NCBI RefSeq assembly: GCF_901709675.1
Contig: NC_051087.1
Location: forward strand, 17,920,067 to 17,984,066
Source of the DNA: Syngnathus acus
Taxonomy: Eukaryota > Chordata > Actinopteri > Syngnathiformes > Syngnathidae
Direction: 5' to 3'
DNA length: 64,000 nt
Shown here: positions 1 to 10,284 of the stretch, one piece after another
How positions within the stretch are numbered: the first letter of the stretch is position 1
Layout of the letters: each line of letters starts with the position of its first letter
The notes under the pieces: model-generated
The model's database searches: none
What the model was told of the DNA's origin: nothing
What the model saw: only the letters and a program-made list of their open reading frames with translations
Made by a program: the position numbers and the translations under genes

Positions 1-305
1 TATAAGCTGACCAAAGAACCTTGAACGTTGCCTTTTCTGAATGGAGACTTTCTGCTCTTGAGCATGGTCGCACGAAAGGCCCAACGCTGTATTGTACTTT
101 CCTGAAAACAGAGCTTTCTTAACAAGAATTGTGATTGAACTCAACCAACCAGTAATTTCTGCTTCAGTGTCTTAGCCTTTTCCTAAAACTGAAGAAATAA
201 AACGAGCATGCGGTGAGTAAATTGGATAACAGGTGATTGGCTATGGCTTTTGCCGTGAGTCGCGGATAGCGCGCTTCCCAAATTGTGAACCAAATCCAAC
301 AGCCT
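1..305. repeat. Unclassified interspersed repeat, copy 1 (possible LTR fragment)
   Basis: This segment matches 18785-19100 in the same orientation. Shared landmarks are TTGAACGTTG, TTTCTGCTCTTGAGCAT, ACAAGAATTGTGATTGAACT, AATAAAACGAGCA and CCCAAATTGTG. The shared AATAAA and retrovirus-like layout suggest an LTR or 3' UTR fragment, but no TG...CA ends or coding region could be tied to it. It is cut by the left edge of the window. Confidence 0.5.
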
Positions 306-431
306 CCTCTGAGGATTGCGTAATCACACGGCTGCCTATGTTGACAGGCTATGCAGTTAGACTGAACTGCTCTCTCTTTATGTCGCTAAGTGTTCAAACA
401 CTGTGGCTATATTAATTAATTTCCGTAGTTA

Positions 432-742
432 ACCAGCTCAGTGGCCTAGTGGTAGAGTGTCCGCCCTGAGACTGGAAGGTTGTGGGTTCAAACCCCGGCT
501 GAGTCATACCAAAGACTATAAAAATGGGACCCATTGCCTCCCTGCTTGGCACTCAGCATTAAGGGTTGGAATTGGGGGGTTAGATCACCAAATGATTCCC
601 GAGCGCGGCACCGCTGCTGCTCATTGCTCCCCTCTCCCCCAGGGGATGGATTAAGATCACACGGGGATGGGTTAAATGCAGAGGACAAATTTCACCACAC
701 CCAGATGTGTGTGTGACGATCATTGGGACTTTAACTTTTAAG
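432..742 (+). mobile_element. tRNA-derived SINE, copy 1
   Basis: The head carries pol III-type boxes: TGGCCTAGTGGTAGAGTGT (A-box-like) and GGTTCAAACCC (B box). A non-tRNA body ends in GACGATCATTGGGACTTTAAC. Three more copies of the same family lie at 13622-13940, 30655-30960 and 57414-57733, all on the minus strand. A retroposon of this kind is non-autonomous and would rely on a LINE reverse transcriptase. Short ORFs across it are artefacts. Confidence 0.85.
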
Positions 743-902
743 CTGGTGTATATAATATCTTGTGTTATTTTTCATCTGTCTGTAACGTCGTGTTTCTTTA
801 GATGAACAAAACGGCTTTGAAAAGAGATCTTACGGAGGCTACGAAAAAAGGTTCTCCAGCCTTATGGCAGGGGGTGCTAGTGATCCCGGGATGCTTCATG
901 CG

Positions 903-1191
903 CAGAGGCGTAGCCAAGCCGGGGCGAGCCGGGGCGGCGCCCCGGTTAGGACTCCTTGCGCCCCGGTTGAAAATAATCGAGCTTTTTCGATTCTTCATTT
1001 TCATGCCGTTTTTTTCTTTCGGTCTTGCGCGAATGTGCTTGCGCTATTCTATGTGCGCGATGTTATCCATTCACCGTTTGCCTCCCGGACCCGGATGTTG
1101 TTTTAGCGATCAGCGAACGGCGTGGGTGATGTTCGATTTTTTTTCCTGTGGGCGTGCGCCCCTACTGGAAAAATTTCTGGCTACGCCTCTG
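903..1191. mobile_element. hAT-type MITE, copy 1
   Basis: The element begins CAGAGGCGTAGCCA and ends TGGCTACGCCTCTG, so it has terminal inverted repeats. It is flanked by a perfect 8-bp duplication TTCATGCG (895-902 and 1192-1199), the hallmark of hAT integration. A 275-bp relative lies at 62086-62360. The body is GC-rich and encodes no transposase; the open frame running through 802-1215 is fortuitous. Confidence 0.9.
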
Positions 1192-1199
1192 TTCATGCG

Positions 1200-1649
1200 A
1201 CTACCTGTAGAATAAGAGATCTCCAGTTCAAATTTACAGTGAACAACTGAGGAGCAGTCGTCCATTTGTTTCGTTTTACATTCTTTTTTTTTTTTTCCCG
1301 TTTTTACATTTCGTTTTACAATGGAGGATTAGATATCTAAACAATTTTAACTTTGGATTTTCGGTCGAAGCAGGAGGTCATCAGTAAAGGAAGACCAACT
1401 CCGGAGTTAAAAGGTGTGATTCTGACAACGGGACTTCGGAACGGAGTGGTACGCACGATCGAAAACAAGTTTTGATTTCATGTGCTTTATTGAGTGTTAT
1501 TATATGTGAAGACTGCTGATGAGATTTTAATTAAAATAGTTCAAATTAAATAATTAATAAGCCACACTAGAGCAGCGTTCCCCAACCTTTTTTGTGACAC
1601 GGTTAAGTGACGTCAGTGCCTTCCCAGTCATGAACCTCACCGCACGTCA
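1200..1649. other. Intergenic/intronic DNA without a recognised gene
   Basis: The stretch contains a T-rich run near 1285-1300. A hAT-like terminal sequence (CGTTCCCCAACCTTTTTTGTGAC) lies near 1577-1600, directly next to the mariner remnant. No coding sequence or splice sites were recognised. Confidence 0.4.
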
Positions 1650-2231
1650 CTGCATCACAGATGTTGGCTTTTGAACTTTGCGTTGATAACAGTCCGGATG
1701 GTCCGCTTCCTCTTTGGTCCGAAGGACACAACGTCCAGTGTTTCCAAAAACAATTTGAAAAGTGGACTCATCAGACCACAAAACACTTTTTCATTGTGCA
1801 TCAGTCCATTTTACATGAGCTCGGGCCCAGAGAACCCGGCGGCATTTCTGGATGTTTTTCATAAACGGCTTTTGCTTTGCATGGTAGAGTTTTAACCCGC
1901 ACTTACTGATGTAGTGATGAACTGTATTTACTGACAGTGGTTTTCTGAAGTTTTCCTGAGCCCATTTGGTGATATCCTTTACACACTCATGTCGGTTTTT
2001 AAGGCAGTGCCGTTTGAGGGATCGAAGGTCACGGTCATTCAGTCTTGGTTTCCGGCCGTGGCGCTTACGTGCAGTGATTTCACCAGATTCTCTGAACCTT
2101 TTGATGATATTATGGACCGTAGATGTTGAAAACCCTCAATTCTTTGCAATTTTGCTTTGAAAAATGTTGTTCTTAAACTGTTCAACTATTTTCTCACGCA
2201 GTTGTGGACTAAGTGGTGAACTTCGCCCCAT
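1650..2231 (-). pseudogene. Tc1/mariner-type transposase pseudogene, 3'-truncated
   Basis: Reading the minus strand from the ATG at 2231 gives a transposase N-terminus starting MGRSSPLSPQLREKIVEQFK. A helix-turn-helix region follows (STVHNIIKRFRESGEI), then a WSDES motif carrying the first catalytic aspartate. At least two in-frame stops interrupt it, one after IAKN and one after KWTDAQ. The sequence stops just after the first DDE residue, so the second D, the E and the 3' terminus are missing. It is a dead cut-and-paste transposon lying in the 3' part of the host gene locus. Confidence 0.8.
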
Positions 2232-2590
2232 CCTTGCTTGTGAATGAGTGAGCATGTTTGGGGAGGCTCCTTTTATACCCAATCATGGTACCCAATTAGC
2301 CTGATCACATGTGAGATGTTCCAAATAGGTGTTTGATGAGCGTTTCTCAGCTTTCTCAGTATTTTTTGCCACCCTTCCCAACTTTTACTGGAAGTGTTGC
2401 AGCCATGAAATTCAAAGTTAATTATTATTTGGCAAAAAACAATTAAGTTTATCAGTTTGAACATTAAATATGTTCTCTTTGTAGTGTATCCAATTGAATA
2501 TGGTTTGAGAAGGATTTTCAAATCATTGTATTTTGGTTTTATTTACATTTTACACAATTTCCCAACTTCCGTCAAAATCCGGTTTGTAAT
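2232..2590 (-). mobile_element. 5' non-coding end of the mariner-type element
   Basis: The sequence lies upstream of the dead transposase on the minus strand and is AT-rich, with TTCTCTTTGTAGTGTATCC and GGTTTGAGAAGGATTTTC motifs. It is taken as the 5' terminal region of the element. The exact terminus was not fixed because the other end is lost. Confidence 0.5.
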
Positions 2591-2599
2591 TCGAATTGA

Positions 2600-2668
2600 C
2601 TTGAATTCGACTGAGCTTCAGCTGTGTTACAATGAACGATTCCAGTTTAGCGATGAGGAAGCTAAGTA
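2600..2668 (+). repeat. Tandem-duplicated segment split by element A
   Basis: The sequence GACTGAGCTTCAGCT...GATGAGGAAGCTAAGTA is repeated, diverged, at about 4147-4209. The pogo-like element A lies between the two copies, with TA at both junctions. This suggests an older short duplication into which the element inserted. Confidence 0.6.
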
Positions 2669-2878
2669 TCGTATTTTTTTCCGGACTATAAATCGCAGTT
2701 TTCTTTTCATAGTTTGGCCGAGGGTGTGACTTATACTCAGGAGCGACTTATGTGTGAAATTATTAACACATTATTATATCAGGTTTTAATGTATGGCGTT
2801 AAACTAGGGTTAATATTAACGCCAAGCAGCTACGGTACTAGATGGCTGTTGTTAAAAAAAAGTAGGTTAAAAAAAAAT

Positions 2879-2985
2879 ATTACGGCAAATGGTATTTCCA
2901 GGCGGTCTCCCATCCAAGTACTAACCAGGCCCAACCCTGTTTAGCTTCCGAGATCAAGCGTTCTCAGGGTAGTATGGCCATAAGC
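2879..2985 (-). pseudogene. 5S rRNA pseudogene 1
   Basis: On the minus strand the sequence reads GCTTATGGCCATACTACCCT at the 5' side and contains CCTGGTTAGTACTTGGATGG (the internal promoter/box C region) and GGGAGACCGCC. Compared with vertebrate 5S rRNA it lacks about a dozen bases in the middle and has a degraded 3' end. It lies about 130 bp from a second copy in the same orientation, and the sequences upstream of both copies are similar. This looks like a remnant of a tandem 5S array. Confidence 0.9.
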
Positions 2986-3118
2986 TGAGATGGTTTTCAA
3001 AACTTAGCACTTTATAGGTACAATCACCTCTGAAACCGCTGATTAAATGGCAGAGGCAGTACTTGATGGCTGTTGAACAAATTTGCTTTAACGATTGAAG
3101 TGCAAAAAAACCCCAAAA

Positions 3119-3234
3119 AAAGCTTTCAGCACCTGGTATTCCCAGGTGGTCTCCCATCCAAGTACTAACCAGGCCCTGCTTAGCTTCTGAAATGGGACGC
3201 GATCGGGTGTTTTCAGGGTAGTGTGACCAGAATC
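3119..3234 (-). pseudogene. 5S rRNA pseudogene 2
   Basis: This copy is about 116 nt, close to the normal 5S length. It has GAAGCTAAGCAGGG, CCTGGTTAGTACTTGGATGG, GGGAGACCACCTGGGAATAC and a terminal T-run. The 5' arm (GATTCTGGTCACACTACCC) carries several changes that should weaken the terminal stem. It is better preserved than copy 1 but is probably not functional. Confidence 0.9.
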
Positions 3235-3705
3235 GGCCTCAAAATTTAGCATTTCATAGACAGGTTCTTTTACAAATAAAGACTGCTGCTTTGAGTTCAC
3301 AAGGAAACAGCCTCTTTATTCACTGGCTTCAACAAATTGCTCCTGACGGGCTGCAGTCCTCAAACAATACATGGACATAGTCTGCCCTCTAGCGGTAAAA
3401 TACGTGAACTAGAATGCTATGGATGACGCCACACAATGTAGGTTTCAAACTCTGTTTATAGTTTCATTGTCAGAGTTCAAACTAGGCTTGCAGTTTCTTA
3501 ATTCCGTCGTAAACTAATGTTAAGGTTTTAAAGTAGGGCGTTAAATTAGGGTTTATATTAATGCCAAACATGTTATTTTCACACTGAACCGCAAGAGGGC
3601 GCTCTAGGCCTGTGTATCAGGATTCAGAAAGGCTGGAATAATTCTAACTGCAACTGAAGGATGAGTGACATAAGCGACGTAGAAGAGGAAGCGCTGCGTC
3701 TTTGA

Positions 3706-3780
3706 CTTCCGGAGTTAGCGGAGTTGTTTAAAAGTGACACAGAGGATGAAGATTTCATTGGATTTAGTGATTTGGAGTGA
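3706..3780 (+). pseudogene. Transposase C-terminal stub in element A
   Basis: The 25-codon frame reads LPELAELFKSDTEDEDFIGF then SDLE and a stop. Other copies of the family keep the same acidic tail: EDEEFEGFNDLE in the 28.5 and 51.3 kb copies, and SEFEGFNDLE at 19.86 kb. A conserved stop codon position across copies suggests descent from a full-length transposase ending in this tail. Confidence 0.6.
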
Positions 3781-4308
3781 CGCGGATGGTTTGGTAAACT
3801 TGTTAGCATGCTATTTATGCTATAGTTATTTGAATAACTTAATATATGTTAACATACCAGGCACATTCTCAGTTTGTTGTTTGTGTCCTGTAATGTTAGC
3901 ATACCGTACTGTATTCAGCCTGTTGTTGCCACTGTTCTGTTTTTATTTTAAATTGCCTTTCAAGATGACATGTCTGTTCTTGATGTAGGATTTTATCAAA
4001 TAAATTTCCCCCAAAAATGCGACTTGTACTCCAATGCAACTTTTATATGTCTTTTCCTTCTTTAATTTGCATTTTATGGCTGGTATGACTTGTACTCCGT
4101 AGCAACTTATAGTCCGGAAAATACGGTATGTGTGAAAATTGTGTGAATTGAATTTGACTGAGCTACAGCTATTGAACGATTCCAGTTAGGAGATGAGGAA
4201 GTTAAGTATGAGTGAAAATTGTGTGAAGCAATATCAAATAAATACACAAAAGTGGTCTCACAAATGAATACAGTCCCTTTGGACAATTACAAAATATAAA
4301 TAAAATAC

Positions 4309-4527
4309 CTGATAAAATGAGTTCATTGAGGTTGGTCCGTGTGTGTGTGCCTCCTGTTGCCAGCAAAGCTATTGAAGAATCCGTAATCTTCTTGCAGTGA
4401 GCCAGATCCAGCTTCTCCAATCGTGGCATATGTTGTTGAATTAGTCTCAAAGTGGACTCATTGATATCCAGACCAGACAGGTGCAGTGCTACTATGTTCC
4501 TTAGTCTGCAACGAGATGACTCCGAAC
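4309..4527 (-). CDS. kdm2b: kdm2b-like exon: C-terminal leucine-rich repeats (third LRR exon)
   Basis: The acceptor TCTCATTTTAG precedes the exon and the donor is TTATCAG|GTATTT. The 219-nt exon starts with two bases completing a codon from the 4633-4779 exon and ends one base into a codon. It encodes LRNIVALHLSGLDINESTLR, then LEKLDLAHCKKITDSSIALL, typical of the AMN1-type LRRs that close KDM2/FBXL19 proteins. The continuation (final repeats and stop) was not found to the left, so it is probably outside the window. Confidence 0.9.
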
Positions 4528-4632
4528 CTAAAATGAGAGGGAGTGTGTGTGTATGTGTGTGTGTGTGTGGGGGGGGTCAACGTGAATAAATGTAGAGAAT
4601 TTGTACGAATTCTCATTTGTGTTGAATCTGAC

Positions 4633-4779
4633 CATGATAGGAGAGGAGCTCTTGAAATTGGGTATCTTTAATGCCTTCACACCAACGCAGATCCAGTAGT
4701 CGAAGAGAGGGAAGAGTTGAGGAGACCAATGCTGACAGGCATGGCCAGGACAAGCCAGCAAGCCTTAACTCTCGAAGAC
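4633..4779 (-). CDS. kdm2b: kdm2b-like exon: leucine-rich repeats (second LRR exon)
   Basis: The 147-nt exon encodes [20 protein letters not shown] followed by [20 protein letters not shown]. This parallels the KDM2-family LRR segment with its conserved SW...LDLRW pattern. The acceptor is CTTACTTTAG. The donor is ATCATG|GTCAGA, a weak match to consensus, chosen because it keeps phase with both neighbours (two bases in, one base out). Only a 105-bp intron separates it from the next exon. A stretch of (TG)n at 4545-4570 lies in that intron. Confidence 0.85.
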
Positions 4780-5135
4780 CTAAAGTAAGACAGAGAGTGA
4801 ATCTGAAAAAGGAATGGGCAAAATAATCTGTGAATCAATGTTAGGATGTGCTTGGCCAAAAAGGTAGTTGATCCCTTTTCTTGTCCTGGGTCCAGCTTGT
4901 AATGTACAAGACGAAATTGCAACCCGTCATTTCAAGTATAATTCTTAAAACCCATATTCCATTGAGCGCCGAATAATTCCGGCTGCTGGCAAGCTTTTTT
5001 GTTTTTTTTTCTAGACAATGGTGTGTAAATTCATAAATAATACAACAAATAATACATATACCGCTTCTATTTCGCAGAGCTTTGTTTATTGCACAATAAA
5101 TGAGAGATCACTTTATAGAGATACAGTATCTTTAC

Positions 5136-5299
5136 CTGGAAGCCTGGTTAGAAGACAGTTGAGCTGTCTTTTGGCCAAGGGTGTCCATGAGAGGTCCAAA
5201 GAGGTGGGCTGATGTTTTATGATACCTGCCAAGGCCTGGTTACTAAGGGGGTTGAATCGGCTCAGATCCAGATGGCTCCATAGGTGCTTATCAAAGCTC
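5136..5299 (-). CDS. kdm2b: kdm2b-like exon: end of F-box and first leucine-rich repeats
   Basis: The acceptor GATGCAG and donor CTTCCAG|GTAAAG are both good. The first base completes the Trp codon begun by the F-box exon, then the frame reads SFDKHLWSHLDLSRFNPLSN and later IIKHQPTSLDLSWTPLAKRQ. The DK.LW...DLSR and SLDLSW patterns are conserved in KDM2A, KDM2B and FBXL19. The 164-nt exon ends one base into a Gly codon that continues in the 4633-4779 exon. Confidence 0.92.
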
Positions 5300-6470
5300 C
5301 TGCATCAAATAAGAAATTGTAATTTTAGGACCTCTTTAACACGTCAGAAAAAGGCTGGGCAACATGGCCACAAATGTATATAACAGTAACGTTAAATAAA
5401 AATAAGGTTACATTTTTTTTATTCATAACAATGTAAGAAATTATTCACTAATGTATACAGTGCTTTTCATCATTCAGTCTATTTGAGGAGCTAAATTGAT
5501 AAATAATGATGAAACTAATGTTAATTAGGTTAACATTTATTATGCAAATATCAAGTCGGAATTAAAAGTTAGCACTCCCTGGTGCAGCTGATATTTTAAA
5601 TCAAAACACTGAAATCAGGCTTTCAATTTAGTTTTCGATAAATTATTAAAATATTTGTGTCTGTGTATTAATTAGCTTTTACCTCTTCCCTTTTCAGCCG
5701 TAGCAAGTCCTTTTCTGATTTCTTTAATCAGATCTCAAACATAATTAACTCAACACTCAAATAACAATGTTTATCGGATTGGATATGCAATTGAAGATGT
5801 TTTTTTTTTTGCCTCTATCCAATATTGTTGCTGAAAAGATTTCTTTAATGTGGTACTGTTAAATGTTTTTATATTTTAAATATTTATTAAATTAGTGTAA
5901 TATGTATAATCCTCTCAGTTAAAATAAACACTGGTGACGTTCCAACTTCGTTTCAAGTTTACGGTGGCTGTGTGTAGCTTTCTTTACGTAATTTTTCCCT
6001 CTCGGATCCCTCACTCATTAGGTTGCTGGGTCATTTGTGTTCCTAGTTACTTACTCTCCCCTGTAATGTGGTTCCAGTCACACCAATGTGACTATATTAC
6101 AAAATCATTTATTTCGATAATTTGTGACCTCATTTTGATAGCTTCGCAAATCGCACATTTTCTCTCTGTCTCCCCTTTTGTTTTAGTGATAACGCTGCTT
6201 GCAGAAGTTTAAGTTTTTTGATGCAAGTATAACGACAAACATATATTATTTCAATGATGTTTTTTCCCCCACTTTCTCTTGTGGCTGGCCATACATTGAT
6301 GTCACTGTCACACTGAGAAGTGCACATAGCGGGGGATATCAAACAACATGCATTACCGTGATATGCCAGTAGGGTCCAGATTTGTCTTTGTCCAAATTCA
6401 TACCTTATATTGAATATACATCTCTACCACGCACCTCTACTTCAGAGGAACACATTTATGTAGGACATAC
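5300..6470 (-). other. Intron between F-box and LRR exons
   Basis: The 1.17-kb intron is AT-rich with several homopolymer T runs. No transposon, RNA gene or ORF was recognised. It is one of the few repeat-poor stretches in the window. Confidence 0.6.
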
Positions 6471-6704
6471 CACTTATACCAGGCCTTGCAGACGCTCATG
6501 CATTTGAGCAACTCAGCTTTGTTAAGGTATCTGAAAACAGAGACCCAAACTTCCTTCTTTCCTCCACTCTCATCCACATCCTGAAAAGATGATAGGGACA
6601 GCAAGGATGGAGTTGACACTGCAGCAGAGACAGAAGTGGAGGGTTTCCCTTCCTCTGAAGATGCCAACTGATCTACAGAGCCCTGGTTGCCATGATGACT
6701 TGGC
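6471..6704 (-). CDS. kdm2b: kdm2b-like exon: F-box
   Basis: The acceptor is TTATTTTCCAG and the donor is AAGTG|GTATGT. The 234-nt exon begins with the last base of an Arg codon split with exon 23569-23728. A Ser-rich linker leads into EVWVSVFRYLNKAELLKC and MSVCKAWYKW, a clear F-box of the KDM2/FBXL19 type. F-boxes recruit SKP1 into SCF ubiquitin ligases, and in KDM2B the C-terminal F-box/LRR module contacts Polycomb PRC1.1 components (family knowledge). EVW.SVFRYL is closer to KDM2B than to FBXL19 as recalled, so the paralogue assignment is an inference. Confidence 0.93.
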
Positions 6705-7159
6705 CTGGAAAATAACATTTGAAGAGTCTGATCACATACCAATTCTCAACCAATTAATGTCTCCATTAAATTAAGCTCTCACCATAAATGAATGCAAACC
6801 CAACAATATTGTTAGTAAACCGTGTTCCTTAAATTGCATAATATACTACTACTATGGTGTCTGAGATAAGAGTGACTGGCTTTCAAATTGTTCGCCTCCG
6901 ACAGTTCTGCTTCATTCAATTAAAACATCGCACCATAAACTGATGACGTATTTATGATTTTGCCTGCCCTGGTGCGTGTGCACTATTTCACAAGTTCATG
7001 TGCACGGTTAGACCCTCAAACTTAACGTTTTCTTGAGAAACATAGCATTGCCATGGCAACATCGTTTCAAGAGAACTCACAAACTTTGTCTTAAACATGA
7101 TGCAAGTTTTAAGTAGAACTGGTTGACCAGCTAGGAGAAACATAAAAATTAAAATGTTT
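6705..7159. other. Intronic DNA, nothing recognised
   Basis: This stretch lies upstream of the F-box acceptor on the minus strand. It has mixed composition without ORFs of interest or recognisable terminal repeats. Confidence 0.5.
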
Positions 7160-7898
7160 ATTTCCACTTCAAAATATCCAGAAATTATTTAATTTTATTA
7201 AAAATTCAGTTTTGCCCATCCAATTTCTACATTTTTTGACTGTTCCGAACTGTTCCAGCTTTAAATTATTCAGCTTATGCGAACTGATTCCAAGAATTCT
7301 CCCTTACCAAACATTCCACATTCTCTCCATTACAAAACCCACAAGTATTTGGACTCATTCAGTTTTTCCCCTCTAATTTCTACATTTCTGGCTGATTCAA
7401 ACCGTTCCACCTGTAAACTATTCAGCTTATGCCTACTGATTCCAATAATTCTCCCGTATTGAAAATTCAACATTCTCCCCATTACAAGACCCACAAGTAT
7501 TAAGACTCATTCAATTTTTCCCCTCTAATTTTTACAATTCTTGACTGATTCAAACCGTTCCATTTCAAACTATTCAGCTCATGCCTCCTGATTCTGAGAA
7601 TTCTCCCTTCCCAAAAATTCTACATTGTCCCCATTACAAGACCCGCAAATATTTTGACTCATTCAGTTTTTCCCCTCTAAGTTCTACATCCCCTGACTGA
7701 TTCAAATCGGTCCATTATTAGTATTTGAACTCATTCAATTTTCCCTCTCTAATTTCCACATTCTTTGACTGATTGAGGTTGTTCCAACTTTAAACTCTTT
7801 AGCTCATGCCTATTATTATTATTCCATAACATTCCAGAAGTTTTAATTCAGCCTATTAGCCCTAACATACAATTTCTCCAGAAATTGCATTCTCTAGT
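7160..7898 (+). repeat. AT-rich satellite with a Helitron-like 3' end
   Basis: Imperfect repeats carry GATTCAAACCGTTCCA, AATTCTCCC and CCCCTCTAATTTCTACAT. They are the same family as the arrays near 25.1-25.9 kb and 43-45.4 kb. The array ends in a hairpin (7870-7887, AATTTCTCCAGAAATT core), a short spacer and CTAGT (7894-7898). That layout resembles the Helitron 3' signature of hairpin followed by CTRRT. No rep/helicase gene is present. Confidence 0.5.
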
Positions 7899-7980
7899 TC
7901 AGGGGTGGCCAACCAGTCAGAGACTAAGAGCCACATTTTTTACTGTGTCATCGCAAAGAGCCACATCATACACATGAGCA

Positions 7981-8012
7981 CACATGAACATCCCCCCCCC
8001 CCACACACACAC

Positions 8013-8051
<39 letters not shown>

Positions 8052-8078
8052 CACACACACAAACGCGCGCACACACAC
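7981..8078. repeat. Poly-C and (CA)n microsatellite
   Basis: A run of about 12 C residues is followed by an interrupted (CA)n/(CG) tract inside the hAT element. It is likely length-variable. Confidence 0.95.
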
Positions 8079-8264
8079 CTCTGCTCAGCCAAATTTATTG
8101 TGACATTATCATGTCACGCACCAACATGATAATGACAAATTGACTCCTACAGTACTAAAACCACAGACCAAAGACCACATTTTCAACAATGAACATTGTG
8201 TGCATTGTCTCACACAGACAAACTCTCAGTTCAACAAATTCCACAAACAAAAACATACGTTTTT

Positions 8265-8730
8265 TCACTTACTATGTGTGGCGGGACAGACCATTCGTTT
8301 TAGTTTGTCGTTTTCAGGAGACAAGATTTCAATAACGTCACTGAGGCATTTTTTAACGAACTCCACTTCATTGTATGGCTTTTTAGCCCGTGCAATGTTC
8401 CAAGCCAGTTGAAACAATGCAAGCGTGACAGTCTCTGAGTGCTTCGTAATTTTTTTGAAAAACTGTACCTATTTTTCTGCCTGACTTTTCAAAGTGTCCA
8501 AACTTGTGCTTCCGAAATTCAGTCCCTTTTGGAAAGTCCTTATCGATATTGGCATGAAGTGAGCTGAAGTGCCGCTGAACATTTGAAGCTTTTAAATGCG
8601 CTAATGACGTCCGACATATCAGGCAGAATGGCTTGCCATTGCGTTCAACAAAAAACAACTTTAACTCTGTTAAAAACGTCCTGTGTTCATCGTCATATAT
8701 TCGTTTAGCTGTGCATTTTTTCCTTGCCAT
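8265..8730 (-). pseudogene. hAT transposase N-terminal fragment with frameshift
   Basis: From the Met at 8730 the frame contains a BED-like zinc finger (FCLICRTSLAHLKASNVQRH...H). After a frameshift near 8450 the alternative frame continues with SETVTLALFQLAWNIARAKK and EVEFVKKCLSDVIEILSPEN, which fits the next hAT transposase region. The DDE/RNase H core is absent. It resembles the GTF2IRD2/ZBED-related hAT transposases, as do the remnants at 62.8-64 kb. Confidence 0.8.
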
Positions 8731-8958
8731 TTTGAGAGCAAAATTGACACTCCTCAAATGGGTTTGTCCCTCCTCCTTTGCGGGATTTCACCTCACGCGC
8801 ATGCGTGTTTGACCAAAATACCATATTGAACTCAAGCGAAGCAAATACGCACAAAAAATAAATACAAATGTTGATATGAACGTAAAAGAGCCGCATGAAA
8901 CCAGCCAAAGAGCCGCATGCGGCTCGCGAGCCGCGGGTTGGCCACCCCTGCTCTAGTT

Positions 8959-9460
8959 CATTCATGTTTTTCTCCTTGCAAATTAATCATATCGATCTCA
9001 CATTTGCTTGGGAGTGTTTACACCTTCATGAAGATAAAATGTGCAGATCATGCCTTTTTGCAAAAAGGCATTGCTGTGACAATGCAGAGTTTACACAAAA
9101 CAACCAAGTTACTCTTTTGGCTTTTACTGGCAGTTGGCAATTTACAACTTCGGCAACTTGAAACTGAATCGAAAGTTACAGGTCGTCTCTGATTGGCTGT
9201 TGCCACACATGTGACCACCTTGTTCTTTTAATCGAGTACAATGGTGGTTTGCATCCGCAGTCTTGCATTAATGCCATTTACTGAATTACGTATATGTGTT
9301 GCAACCAGGCACAAGGCTTGATCGAGAAATACGCACAAACCAGATCACCATAATCGACCTGAAATTTATCATTATCGGTATTCACGAACACCCTTGCCTA
9401 GCCTGAACTTATTTGTTTTTCAAATTGGCCCGCTATTAGCCCTTTTATAGAGGTCAAATA
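8959..9460. other. Intronic DNA, nothing recognised
   Basis: This is non-repetitive sequence between the hAT element and the retroviral insertion. No ORF or terminal repeats could be assigned. Confidence 0.5.
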
Positions 9461-9465
9461 TTAAA

Positions 9466-9894
9466 TGTTAGGGTTTACAGATTATCTTGATCGTATGATT
9501 ATGTTGGAATGTAACCTGTAATAATTAACCTAGCTTGTCCTGTCTTAACAAAAGTAGTAGAACAAAGTGCTAAGATCTTTTGAACTGATTGACTAGCTGC
9601 AGAGGAAGCAATCAAAGTTGCTTTGTTTACACAACGTCGTAAAAGACCCCCTGCTATGCTTTGATCAGCAGGCCAGGGGCTTCAACCCCATCCTGTCCAC
9701 TCTCATCCCCACTCTCACCCCCACTCTGTTTCTCTCAATAAAAATGCTCCTGCAAGAGGCCTGAGTCAGACCTCATTCGATCATCGCTGTACGCACAGCG
9801 ACGAATGGACTCTCCACCTGCAGGTGTCTAAAAGGACTTACTTGTCTCCCGTGTGGTTCTTGCAAAATAAGTTAGAGTGAGCACCACCCTAACA
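9466..9894 (+). repeat. 5' LTR
   Basis: The 429-bp LTR has TG...CA ends and a polyadenylation signal AATAAA at 9737-9742. It differs from the 3' LTR, ignoring the MITE there, by only about three substitutions and a small indel in a CCCACTCTC-type tract. This points to a recent insertion. Confidence 0.95.
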
Positions 9895-9897
9895 TTT

Positions 9898-9915
9898 TGG
9901 TGCCGTGACCCGGAT
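9898..9915 (+). promoter_or_regulatory. Retroviral primer-binding site, tRNA-His-like
   Basis: TGGTGCCGTGACCCGGAT begins three bases after the LTR. It matches the recalled 3' end complement of tRNA-His with one mismatch. Histidine-primed retroviruses are known (HERV-H type). The assignment rests on recall of the tRNA sequence. Confidence 0.7.
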
Positions 9916-10284
9916 CCCTCATACCCGCCATCTGGCTGACGGAGCAGGACGTGCTGCATTGTCGACAAGCCAGCGTCCTTTAGGAGGACCTGGAAAAGAA
10001 AGTCCTGGGAAGAGAATTTCTTCGCTGGGCCAGCATCTTAGGTCTGCCTTCGTCTGACAGAGGTGGATTGACGGGATCCGGCAGTGCAACGAACCAGGGG
10101 ACAAGTAAGTTAAAGCCCTAAAGTTGTGTGATTGTGTTGTTGTGAAACGCGTAAAAAGTTAAAGGTGCACGAGCTATACGGCTTTGGTTTGTCCGAGCTA
10201 AATAGGCAGGACAGAAGATTTTAAGTCTTGTGGAAGGAGTGGGTGTTGTAGAGTCCCCCTCCGGATGAAGTGGCTCTTCTGGAG

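Larger units (their letters stand above)
2669..4126 (+). mobile_element. Pogo-like DNA element with CCGTATTTTTCGGACTATAAG ends, copy A
   Basis: The left end (CGTATTTTTTTCCGGACTATAA) and right end (TTATAGTCCGGAAAATACGG) form inverted repeats bounded by TA. The interior holds two 5S rRNA pseudogenes and a short coding stub at 3706-3780. That stub resembles the C-terminus of a transposase. This is the most diverged large copy of a family that occurs at least nine times in the window. Confidence 0.75.
7900..8950 (-). mobile_element. hAT element with transposase remnant
   Basis: The termini CAGGGGTGGCCAAC and GTTGGCCACCCCTG are inverted repeats. They are flanked by the perfect 8-bp duplication CTCTAGTT (7892-7899 and 8951-8958). 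The duplication overlaps the CTAGT end of the neighbouring satellite element. The interior holds a CA microsatellite and the N-terminal part of a transposase on the minus strand. Most of the catalytic region is deleted, so the copy is non-autonomous. Confidence 0.93.

Noticed and set aside
432-520. Possible tRNA gene (A- and B-box-like sequences)
   Set aside because: The tRNA-like head is fused to a conserved SINE body present in four copies. It does not fold into a convincing complete tRNA.
802-1215. 137-codon plus-strand ORF
   Set aside because: It runs across a hAT MITE with perfect TSD and has no recognisable domain. The second MITE copy shows the frame is incidental.
1-4308. Terminal LRR exon of the kdm2b-like gene
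   Set aside because: The minus strand was scanned for the expected LDLR.C..(I/V)T pattern with a suitable acceptor and nothing convincing was found. It is assumed to lie beyond the left edge.
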